DNA of 64,000 nt from Caenorhabditis elegans (GCF_000002985.6 NC_003279.8:1364001-1428000), one strand, 5' to 3'; positions 12,196-24,406 are shown, counted from the stretch's first letter. The notes: generated from the sequence alone by a model not told the origin. Made by a program: numbers and translations.

Positions 12196-12987
12196 CACTG
12201 CAAGTTTTTCCTCACGAGGGACGAGGAAAAGTGGTTTCTAGGCCATGGCCGAGGGGCCGACAAGTTTCAGCGGCCATTTATCTTGCTTTGTTTTCCGCCT
12301 GTTTTCTTTCGTTTTTCACAGCTTTTTCCCGTTTTTTCTTATTAAAACTGATAAATAAATATTTTTTGCAGATGCTAAAACAATTTCCAAGTAAATAAAT
12401 TATGTATTCAGTGGGCAAGCAGCGGTGAAAGTGGTCAATGTAACATGATGGATTACGGGAATACAAAACCTAAACTTTTCCTGAAACATGATACATATGC
12501 TGCTTAAATGCTGAGACTACCTGATTTTCATAACGAGACAGCTGAAAAAGTTTTGAGGATTCCAAAATTCAACTTTTTTGGTGAAAAAGTCGAGATTTTC
12601 ACCAAAAAAGTTGAATTTTGAAAACCTCAAAACTTTTTCAGCGGTCTCGTTATGAAAATCAGGTAATTTCAGCATCTAAGCAGCATATGAATCATGTTTG
12701 GGAAAAAGTTTGGGTTTTGTATTCCCGTAATCCATCATATTACATTGCCCACTTTGACCGCTGCTTGCCCACTGAATACATAATTTTTTTACTTGGAAAT
12801 TGTTTTAGCATCTGCAAAAAATATTTATTTATCAGTTTTAATAAGAAAAAACGGGAAAAAGCTGTGAAAAACAAAAGAAAACAGGCGGAAAACAAAGCAA
12901 GATAAATGGCCGCTGAAACTTGTCGGCCCCTCGGCCATAGCCTAGAAACCACTTTTCCTCGTCCCTCGTGAGGAAAAAGTTGCAGTG
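12196..12987. repeat. 790-bp palindromic element 'e', copy 2 (at the RhoGAP breakpoint)
   Basis: A full-length copy with both termini (cactgcaag at the left, gttgcagtg at the right). Its right end abuts position 12988, only 31 bases from the donor of the RhoGAP exon that ends at 13018. It marks one of the two junctions where the RhoGAP gene is discontinuous. Confidence 0.85.
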
Positions 12988-13017
12988 TTTTCCCAGATAT
13001 TCACAAATTTTTCACAC

Positions 13018-15603
13018 CTCAAAATATTCGGAGCAATAACCATTGCCAAATTAGAAGTATCCATTTTAGTTTTTGCAACAACTTCTTCTCGACTTAAATC
13101 CTGTAGTAATGCAATTACTCGCACAAGTACTAATCGATTAATTTCTGGTAATAAATCGACTAATCGTATTGCTTCAGCAGGATTTTCTGCAGCGACCAGC
13201 GCTCTTTGATAGAGAGTCGGAAGAATTAATGGAACGGGAAGCTGGCGGAGCCATAGTTTTAAAAGTCCCGCCGGCACATTTGCGTCGTGCATTTTTGGGG
13301 CGAGCCAACCGTCCAGTTGTCCTCGAGCTGTTGCAAGTTGTTCTGGATCCCCGGCAACTCTGAAATTCTTATTGTGGAATTAGGGGCGAATTCGAATTTT
13401 TTTTTTCAGGTCGCAAAATTTTTAAATATCGTAATCAAGGGTGTCATTTTTCAATGTTTTTCGGTTAAAATCGAAAAATCGAAAAAAGAAAAAGTTCAGA
13501 AAATTAAAGGTGGACTACGCTCAGTGGAGAAATTGCTTTAAAACACGTCTATGGGGCCACAATGACCGAATATTATGATTAAAAAAATTCAAAAAAATTT
13601 TTTAGATTTTATATGATTTTTTGAAAATTGGAAAAATCTCAGTTTTCACCTAATTATTTTTGAATTTCCGCCAATTGGATTTGTTCGGTGGAGCGCGCTT
13701 GCATTATTTTAATTAATTAATTTTATTTATTCTCGTTATTTGACTGAGTTTTTTTTCATTTTCTATGGTTTTTCCTCGGAAAATGGAAGAAATAAACAAG
13801 ACAAATGCAAAACGTTTGTTAAAAAGTAATTGAAAATGAGTAAAAATCAGATATTCTGAGTTCCGACGACAACAAGCCTGAAATTAGTATATTTCACAGT
13901 TTTTTACTCATTTTCAATTACTTTTTAACAAACGTTTTGCATATTTGTCTTGTTTATTTCTTCCATTTTCCGAGGAAAAAACATAGAAAATGAAGAAAAT
14001 CAGTCAAATAACGAGAATAAATAAAATTAATTAATAAAAAATAATGCAAGCGCGCTCCACCGAACAAATCCAATTGGCGGAAATTCAAAAATAATTAGGT
14101 GAAAACTGAGATTTTTCCAATTTTCAAAAAATCATATAAAATCTAAAAAATTTTTTTGAATTTTTTTTATCATGATATTCGGTCATTGTGGCCCCATAGA
14201 CGTGTTTTAAAGCAATTTCTCCACTGAGCGTAGTCCACCTTTAACCATAAAATATGATTTTTTATCTATCATAATTTTGTTTTTATTGATAAGAAAAACA
14301 TTTAAATTTCTTCTAAAAAGAAGAATAATGGCCAAAATATTGAGCTAATTTTTGAAAAATCGAAAAATGTTCGTTTTTCGATTTTCTGAAAAAATCGAAA
14401 AAACTGACAGCCTTGATCGTAATTATTGCGGAAAACGGTACTTTTAAAAAAATTTAATTTTCCAAAATTTCAAAATTTACTGGTTTTTCCTTGGGAATTT
14501 GGTTAAATATTTTTTAATTAAAAAATCCGAAATTCGAATTTTTTTTGGATTTTTAGGAATTATTGGGAAGTTCTCTTTTTTTTTTCTCCAACCCCCCTCA
14601 GCTCTGCATAGGCCTAAGCCGAAGCCTAAGTCCAAGCCAATGCCTAAACCTAAGTCTAAGACTAAGACTTAGCTTAAACCTAAGTCTAAGACTAAGACTT
14701 AGCTTAAGCCTGAGTCTATGCACAAGCCTAAGCTTCAGCCTAAGCGTAAGCTTATCACTAAGCCTATTTTTTCTTATTTATGCTAATTTTTGTTGAAAGC
14801 TGAACATTTTTCATTTAACAAAAAATTAATGTTGACTTTCAGTAGCAAAATTTTTTTTTTAAATCGAATTTTTTGTGGAAAACCGTACACTTTGTCAAAA
14901 AAATCTCAATTTTCCAAAAAATTTAAGAATTTATTGGTTTTTCTTGTTTTTTTTATTAGAAAAAATTAACAAAAACATTGAAAATTATATATTAAATTTT
15001 AAAAATTGCTTTTTCAGAATTTTCCAGAGAATGCTTCAAAAAAATGTGTCAATAAATATTTGATTTCAACTTTTTTGGAATTTTTTTTAAAAGTAATTTT
15101 CTAAATTTTATATTTTTTACTTGAAAAAAAAAACATTTTTCTCTTTTTTTTTCAATTTTTTTGCTTTTTTTCCTGATAACTTCGGCTGAAAAATAGAATT
15201 TGTCTCAATTTTTCCACTCAAAAACCCGTACCGAAACAGCCCTTCAGTCCTCCGGCCCCCAGATTGATAAAGGAGCTCAATAAGAGTAGTCAAAAGCCAC
15301 GGAAGCTTCAACTCGGGGAATTTTTCAGATTGCATTTGCATGAGCTCTTCGAGTGAAGCCGAGAAGAGCGGCGGCCGGAATATATGAATTTTAGTCTCTT
15401 GAATTGTGGAAAGACTCGGTTTGAGTCGAGCAATCACTTTGCTCAGCCGTTTTATACATTGTTGGGAGAAATATGAAGTTGAGACTTCTGGAAGATCGAA
15501 TATTGGATCCAAATGCTTGTTTAGGAACTCGTTAAGCTTCTCGTTGATCGCTTCTGTTGGGAAAATGAATGCAAGCACTATTGCTAGAAGTTCCCAGCCT
15601 CGT
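13018..15603 (-). CDS. MyTH4 C-terminal part and RhoGAP domain of the Vilse/ARHGAP39-type gene (displaced middle exons)
   Basis: There are two exons on the minus strand, 15603-15232 and 13359-13018. The first starts in mid-codon, reading (x)RGWELLAIVLAFIFPTE, the C-terminal half of a MyTH4 domain, and runs into RhoGAP at LPWLLTTLIELLYQSGG. It ends at TEGLFR. The next exon continues VAGDPEQLATA, so the arginine-finger codon itself is split by the intron (CG/A). The core helices LLKLWLRQLPVPL and KMDTSNLAMVIAPN follow. RhoGAP domains stimulate GTP hydrolysis by Rho-family GTPases; Vilse acts on Rac in Robo-linked cytoskeletal control. The exon ends in phase 2 (LR with AG left over) and fits the terminal exon at 22403-22292, which lies upstream rather than downstream. 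The upstream phase-2 partner is missing: exon 3 at 25.3 kb ends in phase 0. The identity is firm, and the broken order is directly visible. Confidence 0.88.
13505..14245. repeat. 740-bp palindromic element, 'gtggccccatagacgtg' family
   Basis: The arms are near-perfect reverse complements centred near 13875. The outer ends carry aggtggactacgctcagtgg and ggccccatagacgtgtttta; internally each arm has a form of ggagcgcgcttgca. It lies in the intron between the two RhoGAP exons. A diverged relative is at 53.50-54.23 kb. Confidence 0.8.
14611..14767 (+). repeat. Degenerate interstitial telomere-like repeat (GCCTAA)n
   Basis: About 157 bases read as hexamers close to GCCTAA, the complement of the nematode telomere repeat TTAGGC: gcctaagccgaagcctaag, cctaagtctaagactaag and similar. 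Many units carry single substitutions, so it is an old tract. It lies in the intron between the RhoGAP exons. Confidence 0.7.
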
Positions 15604-15769
15604 CTGTAAAAAAAATTAATTTAATTCAAAAATTTCTGATTTTCTAAATAATTTTTTTTCTCTAATTTTTAGCTGTTTAAAAAATTAAAAAATCATAAAT
15701 TTTCCTATCGAAAAATTTAATTTTCAGCTAAAGTGGAAGTTTGAGGAAGTTTTTTCAACAAAAATCCCG

Positions 15770-16250
15770 TATTACGGGACCAAAAAATTTTGAGAATGCG
15801 TATTACACAACATATTTGACGCGCGCAAAATATCTCGTAGCGAAAACTACAGTAATCCTCTAAAATTTAGAGGGTTATTGTAGTTTTCGTAAATCTACAC
15901 AGTAGACATTTAGAGTCAAATAAATGTCTACTGTGTCGATTTACGGAATTTCGATTTTTTTTCTCAATTTTCGTAATTTTTTTTCGCCATTTTTGTGTTT
16001 TTAAATAATAATTTATTGATTAATAAAATATATACAGTCGATTTACGAATATCTTTTATTAATCAATAAATTATTATTTAAAAACACAAAAATGACGAAA
16101 AATATTACAAAAATTGGAAAAAAAATCGAAATTCCGTAAATCTACACAGTAGTCATTCAAAAAAATACTGTAGTTTTCGCTACGAGATATTAATAATTTT
16201 GCGCGTCAAATATGTTGTGCAATACGCATTCTGAGTTTTGTGGTGCTGTA
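15770..16250. repeat. Palindromic element, 'ctcgtagcgaaaactacag' family, copy 3
   Basis: The outer blocks match the family (tattacgggaccaaaaaatt, catatttgacgcgcgcaaaa). The central part is a second long hairpin around tttattaatcaataaatta. The right arm ends near 16250 with ttttgtggtgctgtaat. Confidence 0.7.
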
Positions 16251-16624
16251 ATATGAACCTCCATATTTTAAGGTTTTTGTCCTAAAAAGTTTAAATTTTA
16301 AGGAAAAAAGCAGAGTTGTAAAAAACAGGAATTTTCAATTTTTTCACTAACTTTATAAACTTCTAAATTTTTAATTGAAGCTCAAAAAATCAATTTTCAA
16401 TATTGTGGGAAATTAATTTTTTTTTTATTTTTTACGAATTTTTCTTCAAAGAATCTGAGTTTTCCCGTAACTAAAAAACTAAAAAAATATGGTTTTTTTT
16501 TAAAGTTATTTTTCTAAGAATATCAATTTTCCATATTTTTTCTGGCTTAACTTAAATTTTTTTTTGTTGTAATTACTGATTTTTTGGTGTTTTGGTCAAA
16601 AACAGATGGTTAGCAAAATTTCCC

Positions 16625-17120
16625 TGATTTTATATTACGGGAACAATAAATCATGAGAATGCGTACGTCGTGGAGCATTTTATTTGACGCGCGATATCTC
16701 TTAGCGAAAACTACAGTAAGAATTTGCTAAATGCTACCGTAGCTTTTGTGTCGATTTACATATAATAAAGCATAGAAATTAGAAAAAAAAATACGAAAAA
16801 GCGATGGAAAACTGAAAAACTGCTGCTCTCAAAATTCGATAAGAAAATGTTTTTCTTTTTCTCAATTTCGTTCGTTTTGCTTTTTTTTTTTAGTTTACAG
16901 CGTGTTTCTTTCATTTACGTCGGTTTTTGTCGGTTTTTTTTTTATTTTTCTATTATTTTTTGCCTGTTGTGCATATTATTTGTCTAAACGACTAAAAATC
17001 ATAATAAATTAAATCATATTAAAAAAATATTTGTTGTTAAAAAAAACCGACATAAATGAAAGAAACACGCTGAAAACTAAAAAAAAAGCAGCACGAAAGA
17101 AATTGAATAAATGGAGAGCT
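16625..17120. repeat. Diverged family member with an internal hairpin
   Basis: The left end (ttacgggaacaataaatcat, tttgacgcgcgatatctc, actacagtaag) belongs to the 'ctcgtagcgaaaactacag' family. The inner part, about 16870-17085, is an inverted repeat with gtttctttcatttacgtcgg and its complement. The expected right outer arm is missing or heavily diverged. Confidence 0.5.
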
Positions 17121-17589
17121 CCCGCAAATCGACACGATTAGGGCTGTTTTTTTGGTTTTTTGAGACCAAAAAAACAAAAAATAAATTACAACATTGATTC
17201 AGCCAAAATTAAACAAATAAGAACAAAAAACCTTCCGTTTGTTCAATTTTTAATATTTTATGAAGAATCAACAGAATATTTCATGAAAATTTTCGGTTTT
17301 GTCCCGTTTCATATCAAACATTGAATTTTTTTTGTTTTTTGGTCGAAAATTTTTTTTGCAACAGCCCTGGACACGATGCAAGCGCGCTCCAATGAGAATT
17401 AGGGGGGGGGGGGGGTGCACAAATGAAATTCGGTGATTTCAAGCTGAAATATAAAATCTGGGAAAATTTTTTGAATTTTTTCGCATAGATATTCGAAATC
17501 AGGGGAGCATTTGGACTCAATTAAAAAAATTTCCCAACTAAAAAATCGATGTTTCTCAAAAATAAAACCGTTTCTTAAAATTTTGCCCA

Positions 17590-18445
17590 ATATACCGTAT
17601 TTCTTCTATTAATATGGCTGCAATACTATTTTTCGATGGCCTTCCCGCTTGCAATACTAATAGGGAGGCCATATTAATAGAAGAAATACAGTAACTGAAA
17701 AACAAAAAAAATTAATTTTTTAACTGAATAAAAATTTATTTTTAGGATTTTTTTTTTGAGTTTTAACGAAAAAAAAAGGTGAAAAACGCAAAAATGCCGA
17801 AATTTCAAAAATTGAAGTACCGAAATTTGGGAAATATTATTAATTTACTCCAAATTTTCCCGATTCCGAATATCTAAGTGAAAAAAAAATTAAAATTCAA
17901 AAAAAATCCCCTGATTTTATATTTAAGCTTAAAATCGCTTGTACACCCATGAGATTTCGAATTTTCGCGCCAAAGATGCCATGTGTGTGTCGATTTACGA
18001 AATTTTAAATCTTTATCGGAAATCAGCATCCGATAAAGATTTAAAATTTCGTAAATCGACACACACATGGCATCTTTGGCGCGAAAATTCGAAATCTCAT
18101 GGGTGTACAAGCGATTTTAAGCTTAAATATAAAATCAGGGGATTTTTTTTGAATTTTAATTTTTTTTTCACTTAGATATTCGGAATCAGGGGAAAATTTG
18201 GAGTAAATTAATAATATTTCCCAAATTTCGGTACTTCAATTTTTGAAATTTCGGCATTTTTGCGTTTTTCACCTTTTTTTTTCGTTAAAACTCAAAAAAA
18301 AAATCCTAAAAATAAATTTTTATTCAGTTAAAAAATTAATTTTTTTTGTTTTTCAGTTACTGTATTTCTTCTATTAATATGGCCTCCCTATTAGTATTGC
18401 AAGCGGGAAGGCCATCGAAAAATAGTATTGCAGCCATATAAAAAA
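17590..18445. repeat. Near-perfect 850-bp palindrome
   Basis: Two arms of about 425 bases meet near 18025. The arms are almost identical as reverse complements, from atttcttctattaatatgg at the outside to cgataaagatttaaaattt at the centre. As a result the same 78-residue frame appears on both strands at 17874-18110 and 17939-18175. No protein family is recognised. Confidence 0.85.
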
Positions 18446-18584
18446 AAAATTTCAAAAAAAAAACATTTTCATTTTGAATTTTTTTCTTTTTTTTTCCGAA
18501 AAACTGAAAAACAAAAAAAAATTAAAAATAGCTGATGCATTATCCCGCAAAAAATTTTTAAACTGAATAAAAATTAATTTTTTG

Positions 18585-19245
18585 GAATTTTTTCGAGTTT
18601 TAACGAAAAAAAAAGCTGAAAAACGCAAAAATTTCGAAATTTCAACCGAAAATGACTCCCTGATTTCGAATATCTATGTGAAAAAATTCAAAAAAATTTC
18701 CCTGATTTTATATTTCAGCTTGAAATCGCCGAATTTCATTTGTGCCCCCGCATCACTTTTTTCAAATGCGCGCCCAAAAAAATTCGCATTGGAGCGCGCT
18801 TGCATCGTTTCATTTTCTTCATTTAAATATTTTATTTATTTTTCGCCGAATTCAACTTTTTTTTTTCATTCATTTTTGTCGAATATTTTTCTAAAAAATT
18901 TTTTTTCGACAAAAATGAAAGAAACTGGTAAAAAAAAGCTGAATTCGGCGAAAAATAAATAAAATATTTAAATGAAGAACATCAAACGATGCAAGCGCGC
19001 TCCAACGCAAATTTTTTTTGGGCGCGCATTTGAAAAAATAGACGGGGTGGCACAAATGAAATTCGGTGATTTCAAGCTGAAATATAAAATCAGGGAAATT
19101 TTTTTGAATTTTTTCACATCGATATTCGGAATCAGGGAGTCATTTTAAAATATTTCCCAGATTTCGGTTTCGGTTGAAATTTCGAAATTTTTGCGTTTTT
19201 CAGCTTTTTTTTTCGTTAAAACTCGAAAAAATTCCAAGAAATTAA
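18585..19245. repeat. Second palindrome, 'ggagcgcgcttgcatcg' type
   Basis: An inverted repeat centred near 18890 with arms holding cacaaatgaaattcggtgat, ggagcgcgcttgcatcg and tcatttttgtcgaat. A single outer arm of the same type is at 17400-17590, so the perfect palindrome at 17590-18445 probably inserted in or next to it. Confidence 0.65.
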
Positions 19246-19544
19246 TTTTTATTCAGTATTTTTAATTTTTTTTTTGTTTTTCAGTTTTTCGGAAAAAAAA
19301 AAGGAAAAAATTCAGAATGAAAATGTTTTTTTTTTAAATTTTTTTTTTATTGGGAAATTCTTTTCGTTCTTTAAAAACATTTCTTTTTTCGAAAATACTT
19401 TTTATGAAAAGTTATTGATTTTTGGGCAAAATAAAGAACTTTTTTTCAGAAAAATATTTTTCTAGTTGAAAATTTTTTTTCGGTTTTTTAAGAACAGTTT
19501 TTTAAATGTTACATTTAAGTAAATTCCAAATATAATAGAGAAAC

Positions 19545-21057
19545 CTTTAACAACATCATATCCGGCTTGTTGAAGTAGACCACTCATATATTCAGAATCT
19601 GAAGTATTATGAGAACATCCCCACGTACGGACCCATACTTTTTGTCCGACACCCGGAACCATTGAATCAACGTTTGCATCGTCTGGTTGTTGCTCTTTTG
19701 GCACTTGTTTACGGGTTCTGCAAATGAATTATATATTTTCCGGCAAATCGGCAAAATACCGGAGTTTAAAATTTCCGGAAAAACGGCAAATTGCCAGAAT
19801 TTAATATTCCGGCAAATCGGCAAAATACCGGAATTTAAAATTTCCGGCAAATCGGCAAATCGACAAACTGCCGGAATTGAAAATTTCCGGCATATCGGCA
19901 AACTGCCGGAATTGAAATTTCCGGCAAATCATCAAATTACCGGAATTAAAATTTCCGGAAAAACTGCAATTTGCCGGAATAGAAAATTTCGGGCAAATCG
20001 GCAAATTGCCGGAATTGAAATTTATGGCAAGTCAGCAAATTGCCGGAATTGAAAATTTCGGGCAAATCGGCAATTTGCCGGAATTGAAAATTTCGGGCAA
20101 ATCGGCAAATTGCCGGAATTTAAAATTTCCGGCAAATTGGCAAATTATCGGAATTGAAATTTCCGGAAAAACGACAATTTGCCGGAATAGAAAATTTCGG
20201 ACAAATCGGCAAATTGCCGGAATTGAAATTTATGGCAACTCAGCAAATGGCCGGAATAGAAAATTTCCAGCAAATCGGCAAATTCCCGGAATTTAAAATT
20301 TCCGGCAAATTATCGGAATTGAATATTCCGGCAAATCGGCAAATTGCCGGAATTTAAATTTCCGGAAAAACGACAATTTGCCGGAATTTAAATTTTCGGA
20401 AAAACGGCAAATTGTCGGAATTTAAAATTTCCGGCAAATCGGCAAATCGCCGGAATTTAAAATTTCCGGCAAATTGTCGGAATTGAAATTTCCGGAAAAA
20501 CGACAATTTGCCGGAATTGAAATTTCCAGCAAATCGGCAAATTGCCGGAATAGAAAATTTCGGGCAAATCGGCCAATTGCCGGAATTTAAATTTTCGGAA
20601 AAAAAGGCCAATTGTCGGAATTGAAAATTTCCGGCAAATGGGCAAATTTCTGGAATTGAAAATTCTGGCAAATTGGCAAACTGCCAAAATTTAAATGTCC
20701 TGCAATTTTTCGAAAAAACTTGGATTTTTAAAAAAATGTTATAGTCAAAAAGAGGTGAGAACACAGCTTTCACCAAAAAATTTTTAAAAAATTTTTTTGG
20801 GAAGTTATACAAACTTAAGCTTAAAATTTAGAAAATTTAGAAAAATAAGGTAAAATCATTTTCGAGAATTTTCGAATAGGTAAGTTATTTTTATAACTTT
20901 AAAAATTATGTTTTCCCAAATTTCTTGGTTTTTTTTCAGAAAAACTATAATTTTTCGCAATTTTTTGATACAAAATCTCAAATTTTTACCGAATTTTAAT
21001 CTCATTTGCATCTCTGCTCCCAACTGGTCCTCGTCCAACGATATCTTCGATATCCAT
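19545..21057 (-). CDS. CDKAL1-type tRNA methylthiotransferase, first two exons only (truncated)
   Basis: Exons on the minus strand are 21057-20990 and 19717-19545. The ATG at 21057 gives MDIEDIVGRGPVGSRDANEI, and the split codon CG/A joins to TRKQVPKEQQPDD. The second exon holds KVWVRTWGCSHNTSDSEYM, the start of the UPF0004 (MTTase N-terminal) domain with its first cluster cysteine in WGCSHN. CDKAL1 enzymes are radical-SAM proteins that convert t6A37 to ms2t6A37 in tRNA-Lys(UUU). Exon 2 ends in phase 1 (AAAG/GTTTC), so more exons are expected. No exon with the remaining MTTase cysteines, the CxxxCxxC radical-SAM motif or a TRAM domain follows before 15.6 kb, where RhoGAP exons begin. About 80 codons are thus present of a family that is usually above 400 residues. 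It is truncated here by rearrangement or misassembly. Confidence 0.85.
19735..20705 (-). repeat. TTGCCGG short tandem repeat array 2 (opposite orientation)
   Basis: A long array of ggcaaatcggcaaattgccg and gaattgaaatttccggcaaa units fills most of the intron between CDKAL1 exons 1 and 2. It is the reverse-oriented counterpart of the array at 10.09-10.83 kb. The open frames within it are artefacts. Confidence 0.9.
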
Positions 21058-21754
21058 ATTTTTTGTAACCTTAAAATTGGCAAAAATCTGAAAAACTCAG
21101 TTAAAAATTGGTAATAAAAATAGGAAAATTCAGAGATTACAACAGAATAACAATTTTTTAAAAAATTAAAAAAATTTTTAATTTTATCAAATTTATTATT
21201 GATTTTTATACATTTTTTTTCGGTTTTTTTTTCTGAACTTAAAAAGAAAAATAATTAAAATTAAAAAAAAAGGCAAATTTCGGACAGAAGAGGTGATAAG
21301 CGAATTTTCGATAAAAATTGGGGATAAAATTTAAAAAATTTAAAAAAAAACTGAATTTGATTTGTGAATTTTTTTCTGGGAAGAATTAGGCTATATAAAT
21401 AGTATTATGCAGTGAAAATGGGGGATTTTTGTGGGCAAAAAAAATGGGGAAAAATCAATGACTAGTAGCTCGGGAGAAACGGGAAATCTCCTTCATCCAG
21501 AAAAAAATATTGGGGAGATAGTGTGAGATCGAATGGAAGGTAATTTTTTTTTTGTTAAAAAATGGAAAAATAATCAAGGAAATAAAAAAAATTGCAGAAA
21601 AATGGTGGGGGGAAATTTTGGATTTTGGTGGAATTTTGGTGCAAAAAAAGGGAAATTTTCATGTTTTTCGGCGCGATTTTTAAGTTAAAAAATTCTTTTT
21701 TTTTAATTGATAAACTTGTGTAATTTTAGATTTAATACCAAAAATGCTGAACTT

Positions 21755-22165
21755 TTAGTCCAAAATTCGAATTTTTTTAGTCCAAAATTCGAATTTTTTC
21801 AGTTCAAAATTCGAATTTTTAGTCCAAAATTCGAATTTTTTAGTCCAAAATTTGAATTTTTCAGTCCAAAATTCGAACTTTCAGTCCAAAATTCGAATTT
21901 TTTAGTCCACAATTCGAATTTTTTTAGTCCAAAATTCAAATTTTTTAAGTCCAAAATTCAAATTTTTTAGTCCAAAATTCGAATATTTTTAGTCCAAAAT
22001 TCGAATTTTTAAGTCCAAAATTCGAATATTTTCAGTCCAAAATTCGAGTTTTTTCAGTCCAAAATTCGAATTTTTCAGTCCAAAATTCGAATTTTTTAGT
22101 CCACAATTCGAATTTTTTTAGTCCAAAATTCAAATTTTTTAAGTCCAAAATTCGAATTTTCAGCC
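21755..22165 (+). repeat. 20-22 bp tandem repeat 'agtccaaaattcgaattttt'
   Basis: About 19 copies of agtccaaaattcgaattttt with small length changes in the T run. It lies between the RhoGAP terminal exon and the CDKAL1 start. The FFSPKFE-type open frame across it comes from the repeat. Confidence 0.9.
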
Positions 22166-22291
22166 GATTCGAAACAATTTTTTGCAGTTTCAAATTGCGT
22201 TATTTTCACGCTTTTTCAAGAATTTTCTGAATTCAAAAACTTGAAAATGCCAATTTTCAGCACCAAAATTCTCCAAAACCCGATAAACAAT

Positions 22292-22420
<129 letters not shown>

Positions 22421-22499
22421 TTAGAGATTTTTTTTTCAAAATATTCGAACTTATAAACGCAAAATGTGTGCTCAAATGAACGAATTTCGTAGTGAAACT

Positions 22500-23760
22500 A
22501 CTCAAAAAATTTTCAAAAAATTTTTATAGCGGTTCAAAATTTCGCAAAAAGTTACACTGATTTTTTAGTTAAAATCTCAAATTTTGGCCACTTTTCTGTG
22601 TTGCATCTGTGCGATGTTGACTTTTTTGGAATTATCGTCTTTTATTACATATATCGGTAGTTTATCTCATTCAATTTCGTCGATTAAGGTACATTTAAAG
22701 CCGATAGGTAACCAAAAATCATCAAAATTGGTTACCTATCGGCTTTAAATGTACCTTAATCGACGAAATTAAATGAGATAATCTACCAATATATGCAATA
22801 AAGGACGATAATTCCAAAAAAGCCAACTTCGGACAGATGTGACACGGAAAATGGGAAAATGTCGTTCAACTCTCCACCACGGGAAAATTTTTTGCGAATT
22901 TTTTCATCCCAAAAAAAGGTTCGATGCACCATGACAAGATCTTGAATACAACTATAACAGTTCAAAAAGTTAGGAGTCAATTTTTTTTTTTAATTTAAAA
23001 CTAAAACATTGGATTGTGTCGATAATGAGCGCATTTTCAGATGGCTCTAAAAATGACCAAAAACGAAGATTTTGCAACATGAGTTCAACTCTCCACCACG
23101 GGAAAATTTTTTGCGAATTTTTTCATCCAAAAAAAAAGGAAAAAAAGGGACATTTAGACGATATTATTCAATTTTTGAAAAATTCCAAATTTCGCATAAC
23201 TTTTTTTGTTTAAAATATATTAAACCTTATACATCATCAGCATTTTAAAAGTAACACACATTTGTCGAATGAGATCCTTTTATAGCTCTTTAAAGGAAGA
23301 CTTACGATTTTAAACATATAGACCAAAAAAATAGGCTCGAATGAACGATTTTCGTTATGAAACTGCTCAAAAATTTTTTATGGTGAAAAGAAAAAATTAA
23401 AATTTCACCAAAACTACACTGATTTTAACTGAAATCTCGATTTTTGGCCACTTTTCCGTGTCGCATCTGCCCGAAGTTGGCTTTTTTTTTTGGAATTATC
23501 ATCCTTTATTGCATATTTTGGTAGTTTATCTCATTTAATTTCGTTGATTAAGGTACATTTAAAGCCGATAGGTAACCAATTTCGATGATTTTTGGTTACC
23601 AATTCGGCTTTAAATTTACCTTTATTTACGAAATTAAATGGGATAAACTGCCTGCCAAACTATGCAATTAAGAATGATAATTTCAAAAAAGTCAACTTCC
23701 AAAGGGCTGCGACACGGAAAAGTGGCCAAAATTCGGGATTTTAGCTAAGATCAGTGTGAT
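22500..23760. repeat. Cluster of related palindromes and a direct repeat
   Basis: Two hairpins, about 22615-22845 and 23430-23710, share arms with ggttacctatcggctttaaa and aaggtacatttaaagccgat. Between them, aactctccaccacgggaaa with its following sequence occurs at about 22867 and again at 23086, a direct repeat of nearly 50 bases. No gene is seen. Confidence 0.65.
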
Positions 23761-24406
23761 TTTTTCGAAATTTTGAACCACCATAAAAAATTTTGAATAA
23801 TTTTTGAGAAGTTTCATTACAAAATTCGCTCATTTGAGCAAATTTTGGGCATGGCAAAGCAATTTTTTTTTCTTCAAAACTGAAGTTTTCTCTTAATATA
23901 AAAATTAGCGAAAATGTGAATATTAGTTCCAAAAATTATATAATTTCGATTTTTTTTTCCAAACTGTTCTCAATTCAAGGGGAAAAAATTGAAATTATGT
24001 TTTTTTTCTAAATTTTTATAGATTTTTTCAAAAAAAAAAAAAAGATTTTTTTCAAAGTTTTTGACAATTTTTGCAACTTTGTTCAAAAATTAATGTTTTT
24101 CACGAAATTTTTTTGTGAAAAACTTCAATTAAATCCAATTATTCCATTAAAAAAAAATCAAAATTTATTTTTTTTGATTTTTTCCGAGTTTTCAGAATTC
24201 TACATTGAATTTTGAAAAATACAAAAAATCATGGATTAAATAAATTTTTTAAACATTTATTTCTATAGTTTCCAACAATGGCAATTTTTTTTGGTTTTTT
24301 TCAGTGAAAAAATTGAAAAAAAAAAACTACTTTTACCAATTTTAAATGTTTTTTTTTTCGAAAGAAAAAGTCATTTTCTATGAAAATTTTTTAATTTTTT
24401 GTGTGC
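23761..24406. other. AT-rich sequence, nothing recognised
   Basis: Homopolymer-rich sequence with no exon-like stretch on either strand. By the exon argument it is probably the upstream part of the intron preceding the RhoGAP terminal exon. Confidence 0.45.

Noticed and set aside
14563..14796. Leucine/serine-rich 77-residue frame
   Set aside because: It translates the telomere-like hexamer tract.
17874..18175. 78-residue frame present on both strands
   Set aside because: It is the direct result of the near-perfect palindrome and has no recognisable domain.
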